From the NCBI GenBank assembly GCA_015231795.1, contig JADGAX010000002.1:372001-436000 (forward strand): a stretch of DNA of 64,000 nucleotides. The letters are read 5' to 3'. Under the pieces are notes generated by a model. It searched no databases and was not told the origin of the DNA. It saw only the letters and a list, made by a program, of their open reading frames with translations. The position numbers were made by a program, and so were the translations under genes. Each line of letters begins with the position of its first letter. The stretch's first letter is position 1. This DNA is from Alphaproteobacteria bacterium. GTDB taxonomy: Bacteria > Pseudomonadota > Alphaproteobacteria > Rhodospirillales > WMHbin7. Shown piece by piece: positions 55,270-61,334 of the stretch.

Positions 55270-55981
55270 GGTCGCCCCAATTGGGCGGCTTCTTCAAGCC
55301 CAGCGGAAACAGGAATTCCGCCGCATGCTTGACGGCAATGTCCTTCATGCGCGCCCAGCCTTTTGCCGGGGCGACGGCGTCGGGCAACAGGGCGGGATCG
55401 GCGGGAATCCGCACCACCATGGTTTCCACCTCGCCGACGCCTTCGTAATGTTCGTTGTGCGATTGGGCGCCCAGCGGGGCGGCTTGCTGGAATCTGTCCC
55501 ATGCCGGGCGCGAGGCCAGAAAATAGCGCTTGGCGTTGACGCCGTTCTTAAGCAAGCGGTGCGCCAGAACGACGTCGAAGCCCGACAATTCCTCGAACCG
55601 CTTCAGGCGATAGAGCAAAGCGCGCCCGAAATGCACCAGCACCTTCAGATCAAGATGGCGAATGCGCGCACAGGCCCGGCAAGGGCAGGCGTTGGTCAAC
55701 ACCATCTGGCGGCGCTTGTCGTCGAAGGCTTCGAAGAAATTCAGCGCCGCCTTGGCGACCTGCTGCCCTGCCCCCTCGGCCTCGGGAGCGTGCAGGAAGA
55801 TGGCGTCGCCTTCCAGCTTGTTGGCGATCAGATTGTCGGGAGCGGCGTCGAGCACGGCCTCGATCAGCGCGCTGACGACATGCTGGGCATGGGTGATTTC
55901 CTGCCTGTTGAAAGACATGAAATCGGTGTAGCCCGAGATGTCGGCCAGGACCAGAAAGGTATTGATCTCTTTCTGGTCCAT
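55259..55981 (-). CDS. DUF2652-family protein (nucleotide-cyclase-like start)
   Basis: 240 residues. It begins MDQKEINTFLVLADISGYTD, which resembles the class III cyclase start (LFADISGYT), then FMSFNRQEITHAQHVVSALI and LEGDAIFLHAPEA (Lys-Leu-Glu-Gly-Asp-Ala, where cyclases have KxxGDAxxA). The rest departs from cyclases and fits DUF2652. A CPCRAC motif (about 99-104) may be a metal site. Cyclase activity is doubtful because the later catalytic residues are not evident. It follows asd on the minus strand after 13 bases. Confidence 0.78.
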   Translation of the reverse strand: MDQKEINTFLVLADISGYTDFMSFNRQEITHAQHVVSALIEAVLDAAPDNLIANKLEGDAIFLHAPEAEGAGQQVAKAALNFFEAFDDKRRQMVLTNACPCRACARIRHLDLKVLVHFGRALLYRLKRFEELSGFDVVLAHRLLKNGVNAKRYFLASRPAWDRFQQAAPLGAQSHNEHYEGVGEVETMVVRIPADPALLPDAVAPAKGWARMKDIAVKHAAEFLFPLGLKKPPNWGDLRL

Positions 55982-55994
55982 GGCCTAGTTCGTC

Positions 55995-57014
55995 CTATTT
56001 CTTCAGATAATCTTTGATCAGCACTTCGGCGATCTGCACGGCGTTGAGGGCTGCGCCCTTCCTGAGATTGTCGGCCACCACCCACATGGACAGCCCGTTG
56101 GGCACCGTGGGGTCCTTGCGGATGCGGCTGACATAGGTTGCGTCTTCGCCCGCGCATTCGGCGGGTGTCACATAGCCGCCCGGCTCGCGGTGATCGACCA
56201 CCACCACGCCCGGCGCCTTCGCAAGCGCCCTTCTGGCTTGATCGACGGTGATCGGGCGCTCGAACTCGATATTGATCGATTCGGCGTGGCCGATGAACAC
56301 GGGCACGCGCACGCAGGTGGCGTTCACCTGAATGTCGGGGTCCATGATCTTCTTGGTCTCGACCACCATCTTCCATTCTTCCTTGGTCGAGCCGTCTTCC
56401 ATGAAGACGTCGATGTGCGGAATCACGTTGAAGGCGATCTGCTTGGTGAATTTGTGCGGCTCGACCGGATCGTTGACGTAGATGGCCCTGGTCTGGTTGA
56501 ACAGCTCATCCATGGCGTCCTTGCCGGCGCCCGAGGTCGACTGATAGGTCGAGACCACGACGCGCTTGATCTTGGCCAGGTCGTGCAGGGGCTTTAAGGC
56601 CACCACCATCTGGATGGTCGAGCAATTGGGATTGGCGATGATGCCGCGCTTCTTGTACTTGGCGATGGCTTCGGGATTGACCTCGGGCACCACCAGGGGA
56701 ATGTCGTGCTCCATGCGGAAATGCGAGGTGTTGTCGATCACCACGCAGCCAGCGGCGGCGGCCCTGGGGCTGTGCACAGCCGAAACCTTGGCGCCGGGCG
56801 AAGACAGCGCGATGTCGATGCCCTTGAAGTCGAACTTGGCGAGGTCCTGAATTTTCAGCACTTCGTCCTCGCCGAACGACACTTCGCGCCCGGCCGAACG
56901 TTCGCTCGCCAGCGCAATCACCTCGTCGCAGGGAAAATCGCGCTCGGCCAGCGTCTGCAACATCTCGCGGCCCACATTGCCGGTGGCGCCGATCACGGCA
57001 ACCCGATAACCCAT
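55995..57014 (-). CDS. asd: Aspartate-semialdehyde dehydrogenase
   Basis: 339 residues. Reduces aspartyl phosphate to the semialdehyde at the branch to lysine, threonine and methionine. The N-terminal NADP motif GATGNVGREMLQTL (about 9-22) is followed by GREVSFGEDEVLKIQDLA. The catalytic Cys is in GIIANPNCSTIQMVVALKPL (about 128-147), and the STYQSTSGAGKDAMDEL loop and GHAESINIEFERPITVDQAR complete it. An AAGGA site lies eight bases before the ATG. It feeds dapB (28.1 kb) and, through homoserine, metH. Confidence 0.96.
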   Translation of the reverse strand: MGYRVAVIGATGNVGREMLQTLAERDFPCDEVIALASERSAGREVSFGEDEVLKIQDLAKFDFKGIDIALSSPGAKVSAVHSPRAAAAGCVVIDNTSHFRMEHDIPLVVPEVNPEAIAKYKKRGIIANPNCSTIQMVVALKPLHDLAKIKRVVVSTYQSTSGAGKDAMDELFNQTRAIYVNDPVEPHKFTKQIAFNVIPHIDVFMEDGSTKEEWKMVVETKKIMDPDIQVNATCVRVPVFIGHAESINIEFERPITVDQARRALAKAPGVVVVDHREPGGYVTPAECAGEDATYVSRIRKDPTVPNGLSMWVVADNLRKGAALNAVQIAEVLIKDYLKK

Positions 57015-57176
57015 TGTCCTGGTCCTTGCATCTGTCGTTAACGTAAAGGGCGGAAAAACTACTCTCTCGGGGCCGGGAATTCAATATGTGTATTTACACG
57101 ACCTCAAGCGCCGGGTGCGCCCTGCGGGCGCTTGGCTCCCGCTCACAGGGATGCTCGCGAGCGGGCCTTGCCCGCT
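57015..57176 (+). repeat. Dispersed repeat copy with two hairpins between asd and the pentapeptide gene
   Basis: CAAGCGCC at 57105-57112 pairs with GGCGCTTG at 57127-57134, enclosing GCGCCC-TGC-GGGCGC. A second hairpin, AGCGGGC-CTT-GCCCGCT, covers 57160-57176 and runs into the pentapeptide stop codon (57175-57177). It shares blocks with the repeats at 52.2 and 60.6 kb. Its left part (57015-57100) carries the asd leader and no gene. Confidence 0.6.
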
Positions 57177-57669
57177 AATTACACTGGCCCAGCGAGCCTT
57201 CAGCGCAAATATGCTTACCGTCGGTCCAGATGGCGCCCGTCAGGTCGGCATAGAGGAAATCGGCCCCCAGCAGGCGGGCGCCGGTCAGGTTGGCGCCCTT
57301 CAGCGCCGCCCTGTAAAAACGCGCTCGTCTCAGGTCGGCGCCTTTGAAGCTGGCCTTGGTCAGGTCGGCCTTGGTGAAATCCGCCTCGGTGGCGTCGGCT
57401 TGGTCGAAAACTGTGTCCTTTAGGCCGGCGCTGATGAATTTGGCCCGATAAGCGTTGGCGCCGGTAAAATCACTGCCCGACAAATCGCTGCGCTGAAAGG
57501 TGGCGTCGCGCAGATTGGCCTCTTTCAGGTCACTTTTCGCCAAGTCGCGCCCATCGTGATAGCAGCGCCGCCAGTCGACGCCGGGCGCCGCCGGTTCTGC
57601 GCAGCTGTTTGTCTGCGCCAAAGCGGGCAGGCCGATCAAAAGCAAGGGCAGAAGCCAAAAAGATCTCAT
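57175..57669 (-). CDS. Secreted pentapeptide-repeat protein
   Basis: 164 residues from the ATG at 57669. A signal peptide (MRSFWLLPLLLIGLPALAQT, about 1-19) precedes a right-handed beta-helix of A(D/N)LxX repeats: LAKSDLKEANLRDATFQRSD, LSGSDFTGANAYRAKFISAG, FTKADLTKASFKGADLRRA, ALKGANLTGARLLGADFLYA. Roughly 20 pentapeptides in a continuous run. A cysteine pair (CAEP...CYHDG near 27-42, and a terminal C-x6-C) suggests disulfides in the periplasm. It has no obvious enzymatic motif. Its stop is inside the repeat hairpin. It is divergent from the TPR gene at 57754. Confidence 0.86.
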   Translation of the reverse strand: MRSFWLLPLLLIGLPALAQTNSCAEPAAPGVDWRRCYHDGRDLAKSDLKEANLRDATFQRSDLSGSDFTGANAYRAKFISAGLKDTVFDQADATEADFTKADLTKASFKGADLRRARFYRAALKGANLTGARLLGADFLYADLTGAIWTDGKHICAEGSLGQCN

Positions 57670-57753
57670 GAAACAAGATGTAGTCAACCGAAGGGCATTT
57701 GGCAAAGGCAGAATTGGAGGTTAAAATGGAAACCAGAAGCCAAGGAGAGAGAG

Positions 57754-58638
57754 ATGCAAAAATCGAAGGCCGAAGAGGCGCTCAGCCAGGCCGAACAGCA
57801 TTGGACGGATGGCGATATGGCCGCCGCCAGGGAAGCCTTCCGGCGCGCTAGGCTGCATTTTCACGAGGCGGGGGACAGGGGCGGCGAATCCGGCACCCTG
57901 ACCCGGCTGGGCGAGCTTGAGCATCGCCAGGGACATATGAAGGCGGCCCGCGAGCTGTATGTCGAGGCGCGCACGCTGCTGACCGGCGAGGCCGATCCCC
58001 TGGCCCAGGCCGACGTGCTGATCTTGCTGGGCGAGTTGGAACGCAGCGAAAACAATCAGACTGCTGCGCGTCAGGCTCTTGAATCGGCACGAGAATTATA
58101 TCATGGCGGCGGCGATTTGGGCGGCGAGACGCAAGCCTGGCTGCGCCTGGGCTGGGTGGCTTCCTCGGAGGGGCGCGAAGACAAGGCGCTCGACGCTTTC
58201 AAAAAGGCCGAGCAACTGGCCCGTCAGGCGGGCGACGATCAGGCGGGCGGGCAGGCGCTGATGGCGCTGGCCGACATCGAACGCAAGCTCAACCGCCTGG
58301 ATCTGGCCCATCAGGCCATTTCGCAAGCGCTGGCTCTGTTCAAAAGCTCGGGCGACGTGCTGGACGAGGCGGCCGCCATGGCCGAGCTGGCCACCTTGGC
58401 CCGCGACGTGGGCGAACGGGTTCAGGCTGTCGAAGGCTATCAGAAGGCGGCCCATCTGTTCGCGGCGGCGGGCGATCTGAAGGGCGAGGCCCTGGTGCTG
58501 CTGGCCTTGGCCCGCTTGGAATACGGCCACGATTCGCAAGCCGCCCGCAAGGCGGCCGAACATGCGGCGCAATTGCTCGAACGCGTGGGCGACCGCGATC
58601 ACATGGAGCAGGCAAAGCAGTTGTTGGCCGGGCTTTGA
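57754..58638 (+). CDS. Tetratricopeptide-repeat protein, cytosolic
   Basis: 294 residues from the ATG at 57754 with AAGGAGAGAG just before it; the frame is open upstream but lacks family features. The whole protein is TPR-like units of about 40 residues (LSQAEQHWTDGDMAAAREAF; RLGELEHRQGHMKAARELYV; RLGWVASSEGREDKALDAFK; ALADIERKLNRLDLAHQAIS), up to seven. No signal peptide or catalytic motif is seen. The stop overlaps the next start (TTGA), so it is coupled to the deacetylase and acyltransferase genes and may scaffold them. Confidence 0.83.
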   Translation: MQKSKAEEALSQAEQHWTDGDMAAAREAFRRARLHFHEAGDRGGESGTLTRLGELEHRQGHMKAARELYVEARTLLTGEADPLAQADVLILLGELERSENNQTAARQALESARELYHGGGDLGGETQAWLRLGWVASSEGREDKALDAFKKAEQLARQAGDDQAGGQALMALADIERKLNRLDLAHQAISQALALFKSSGDVLDEAAAMAELATLARDVGERVQAVEGYQKAAHLFAAAGDLKGEALVLLALARLEYGHDSQAARKAAEHAAQLLERVGDRDHMEQAKQLLAGL

Positions 58639-59456
58639 CCCAACCCGTCCGCACCTTCGCCCAGTTCTCGGCGCATGAGGACGCCAAGACGCGCCTGCGT
58701 TCGCTGGCGCGCGATTTGGCTATCCGCGCCCTGTCGCTGGCCAGAAAGCCGGACCGAGCCGCTGGCGGCATCCGCTTTCCCTTTTGGCATCACGTGTTCG
58801 ACGACGAGCGGGCGGACTTCGAGCGGCAATTGCGCTGGATGAAGCGCCATGGCGACTTCATCGGCTTTGATCAGGCCGTGGCCTTGCTGGCGTCGGGCGA
58901 CAAGATCGACGGACGGTATTTTTGCCTGTCCTTCGACGACGGCTTCAAGAACGTGCTGTCCAACGGCGCGCCCATCTTGGACGCGGTCGGCGCCAAGGCG
59001 ATGGTCTATCTGGCGACCGGTTATGTGGGGGAAAGCGATCCCGCCAAGCTCAGGGGCTTTTACGATCACGGCCAGTTGCTGGTCGAATTCATGGACTGGT
59101 CCGACGCCAAAGCCTGGCTGGCGGCGGGCCATGAGGTGGGGTCGCACACCCAAAAGCATGCCTGTCTGGCCCTGCTGGAAGCTGGCGGGGTCAGGGCCGA
59201 ACTGGCTTCGTCGCGGGCGGACATCGAGACGAATCTGGGAATCGCATGCCGCCATTTCTGCGTGCCTTTCGGTATCGCCGGAAATCATTTCGACCGCTTG
59301 CGCGACCCAAGATTGACCAGAGATGCGGGCTATGCGTCCTTCGCCACCAGCCACCGCGGCCGCATGGGGCAGGGCGGCGATCCCTTCTTCTTGCTGCGCG
59401 ATCATCTGCTGGCCAAGTCGGGGGATCATCAACTGCGCTATTTTCTGGGGGCATGA
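58635..59456 (+). CDS. Polysaccharide deacetylase-family protein (NodB homology)
   Basis: 273 residues from a TTG overlapping the TPR stop. NodB motif 1 is FCLSFDDGFKNVLSNGAPIL (about 96-115), with the metal-binding Asp pair (SFDDG). Motif 2 is EVGSHTQKHACL (about 167-178), matching H-S/T-x3-H for metal. Later motifs are less clear. It would deacetylate a cell-surface glycan at the cytosolic or exported side; no signal peptide is present. It is translationally coupled to the GNAT gene (ATGA). Confidence 0.85.
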   Translation: MTQPVRTFAQFSAHEDAKTRLRSLARDLAIRALSLARKPDRAAGGIRFPFWHHVFDDERADFERQLRWMKRHGDFIGFDQAVALLASGDKIDGRYFCLSFDDGFKNVLSNGAPILDAVGAKAMVYLATGYVGESDPAKLRGFYDHGQLLVEFMDWSDAKAWLAAGHEVGSHTQKHACLALLEAGGVRAELASSRADIETNLGIACRHFCVPFGIAGNHFDRLRDPRLTRDAGYASFATSHRGRMGQGGDPFFLLRDHLLAKSGDHQLRYFLGA

Positions 59457-60538
59457 TGCCGGGAATCGTTCGCCTGGCCGTTCCAGACGACGCCCAAGAA
59501 GCAACCGATCTGTTGCGAAAGCTGGGTCTGACAATGCCCGGTTGCGCAAAGACGCACTGGTCGCGCATGTGGATCAACAACCCCGCACTGGCTGGGGCCG
59601 GGCCGCATCCGCCGCTGGGCTGGGTGTTGGAAGACGACAGCGGACGCATGCAGGGCTTCTTCGCCAATATCCCCATGGCCTACTGTTTCGGGGGCAACGA
59701 TGTGACGGTGGGCTGCGCCAGTCAATGGGGGGTAACGAAGGAGTGGCGTTCTCATGTGCCGCAACTGGCAGAGTGCTATTTCACGCAAAACCATAGCGAT
59801 CTTTTGCTGGTCACGACCGCCATCAAGCCGACAGGGCGCATTTTTGAGCGCTTTGGCGGCATAAAGGTGCCGCAAGACGATCTCGATCGCACCGCTTTCT
59901 GGATTGGCGATGCCAAAGGGTTTCTAGCGTCGGTCCTACGAAAACAGGGCCGCAATCCCTGGCCGGCTGCCTTCCTGGCGCCGACCCTGACATTTGCGGC
60001 TTGGCTAAAGCGACGCCTGCGCAGCGATTTGCCAAGCGACGATTTCGAACCAGAAGGCGCCGCCCCTGAAATTGACGCGCTTTGGCGGGAGAAACTTCAA
60101 GAAGCGCCGCGCTTGTTGGCCTTGCGTACAGCCACCGCCCTGCGCTGGCATTATCCCAAAGAGCGCGGCGCTCAGTTCTTCGGTCTTTGGCGCAAGGGTT
60201 TGTTGCGGGGCTATGGTGTGCTGCTGGCCGACCACGCGCCCGCCATAGGGCTTAAACGTTGGCGCTTGGCCGATCTTCTGGTTCTAGAAGACGATCCGCT
60301 GGTCATCAGGGCGCTTCTCGCAGAGGCCTTCCGACGGGCGCAGCAACTCGGCGCCCATGTGTTGGAAATTAGCGGCCTACCCAAGAATCTGCGCGCCCAA
60401 CTGAACTTGGGCGGAGCTTTTGAACGCCCGCTGCCGACTTGGCCCGCCTACTACAAAACCTTGAACACAAAATTTGACTTGACCCAGGAAGGCAGCTGGT
60501 ACCTGACCGGCTATGACGGCGACGCGACTCTTGTTTGA
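59453..60538 (+). CDS. GNAT-like acyltransferase
   Basis: 361 residues from the ATG overlapping the deacetylase stop. The N-terminus MMPGIVRLAVPDDAQEATDL and GWVLEDDSGRMQGFFANIPM look like a GNAT acceptor/strand-4 region, and RALLAEAFRRAQQLGAHVLE near the end resembles a second half. The clear acetyl-CoA loop (Q/RxxGxG/A) is not obvious. No exact function is recognised; the coupling to a NodB-type deacetylase suggests glycan modification. The stop TGA lies inside the first copy of a 98-bp tandem repeat, so the last residues (about ATLV) are encoded at the repeat edge. Confidence 0.72.
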   Translation: MMPGIVRLAVPDDAQEATDLLRKLGLTMPGCAKTHWSRMWINNPALAGAGPHPPLGWVLEDDSGRMQGFFANIPMAYCFGGNDVTVGCASQWGVTKEWRSHVPQLAECYFTQNHSDLLLVTTAIKPTGRIFERFGGIKVPQDDLDRTAFWIGDAKGFLASVLRKQGRNPWPAAFLAPTLTFAAWLKRRLRSDLPSDDFEPEGAAPEIDALWREKLQEAPRLLALRTATALRWHYPKERGAQFFGLWRKGLLRGYGVLLADHAPAIGLKRWRLADLLVLEDDPLVIRALLAEAFRRAQQLGAHVLEISGLPKNLRAQLNLGGAFERPLPTWPAYYKTLNTKFDLTQEGSWYLTGYDGDATLV

Positions 60539-60810
60539 ATGCCCCTCAAGCGCCGGGCGGCGCATTCCATGCGCCTTGGCTTTCGCGCCATGAGGCGCGG
60601 GGCGCGTTGCGCCCAGTCGCTGCGCTCCTTATTTGAATGACCCTCAGTCGCTGGGCGGCGCATTCCATGCGCCTTGGCTTTCGCGCCATGAGGCGCGGGG
60701 CGCGTTGCGCCCAGTCGCTGCGCTCCTTGTTTGAATGACCCTCAGTCGCTGGGCGGCGCATTCCATGCGCCTTGGCTTTTGCGCCATGAGGCGCCGGGCG
60801 AGGTCGCGCC
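60529..60810 (+). repeat. 98-bp tandem repeat, nearly three units
   Basis: The marker TTTGAATG recurs at 60534, 60632 and 60730, giving an exact 98-base period. Units share a hairpin region (GCGGCGCATTCCATGCGCC, then GCGCCATGAGGCGC) and end with CAGTCGCTGCGCTCCTT. Unit 1 has CAAGCGCCGGG where units 2 and 3 have CAGTCGCTGGG. The third unit is truncated and diverged after about 60795. The first contains the stop codon of the GNAT gene. It fills the 271-base gap to the small gene at 60810 and belongs to the same family as the copies at 5.5, 52.2 and 57.1 kb. Confidence 0.85.
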
Positions 60811-61328
60811 TATTTTTTCTTGCCGGTGGGCTTCTTTCTAGGCCCCAGCGGACCGGTATAGAAAACCCGGCAGTTGCCCCAGTTGGCGCTGTAGAAGAAA
60901 TAGGTTTCGCCCTCGCGGGCCAGCTTTCCCGGATCGATCAGCAAATCGTGGCGTCCCTTGGGAATCACGCCCAGGACGGCCGCCCCCTCCTTGCCATTGA
61001 AAACGGCGGCCAGACGCAAGGGGCTGACCGGAATAAACTGGCCGGTACGGCAAGCCTGATCCAGTACTTGATCGGCCTTGCCCGCCGTCCAATAGGGTTT
61101 TGTCGAGCGGCTCAGCTGGATATATTCGAAGGCGTCCGGCCAGCGCGACCTTGTGGGCGGGCTTGGCACCGTGTCGGGCGGCGAGACGCGCGGCGGCGGT
61201 TGTGGCGAGGTCGGCTCGACGGTTTGGCCTAGCGCCTGAGGCGCTGAGAAAGATAAACAGAACCACCAAGACACTAAGGCGCCAAGAAGAAGGTCGTTCC
61301 TTGGTGTCTTGGCGCCTTGATGGTTCAT
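60810..61328 (-). CDS. Small secreted protein, start built from an inverted repeat
   Basis: 172 residues. The first 30 or so (LLLGALVSWWFCLSFSAP) act like a signal peptide, but most of that DNA (61261-61325) is an inverted repeat, so the natural start is uncertain. A Pro-rich linker follows (about 38-60, TSPQPPPRVSPPDTVPSPPT). The C-terminal part (about 80-165) is more conserved-looking: ACRTGQFIPVSPLRLAAVFN, then FFYSANWGNCRVFYTGPLG with cysteines that may pair. No known domain. It lies six bases after metH on the same strand, with the metH stop overlapping a weak site. Confidence 0.6.
   Translation of the reverse strand: MNHQGAKTPRNDLLLGALVSWWFCLSFSAPQALGQTVEPTSPQPPPRVSPPDTVPSPPTRSRWPDAFEYIQLSRSTKPYWTAGKADQVLDQACRTGQFIPVSPLRLAAVFNGKEGAAVLGVIPKGRHDLLIDPGKLAREGETYFFYSANWGNCRVFYTGPLGPRKKPTGKKK
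61261..61325. repeat. Inverted repeat of CCAAGACAC/GGCGCCAAG units
   Basis: Left arm AACCACCAAGACACTAAGG with GCGCCAAGAA, right arm the reverse complement AACCATCAAGGCGCCAAG with ACACCAAGGAA. The two arms hold the same short blocks (ACAC and GCGCC) in opposite order between AAG spacers. Such CCAAGRCRCCAAG repeats are common in bacterial genomes. Here it underlies the predicted signal peptide of the gene at 60810. Confidence 0.65.
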
Positions 61329-61334
61329 AAAGAC

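Noticed and set aside
60546-60761. Short repetitive open frame on the minus strand in the tandem repeat
   Set aside because: It is simply the 98-bp repeat translated; the peptide repeats with the DNA.
60529-60810. CRISPR array
   Set aside because: Units are contiguous 98-bp tandem copies without spacers and no cas gene is present.
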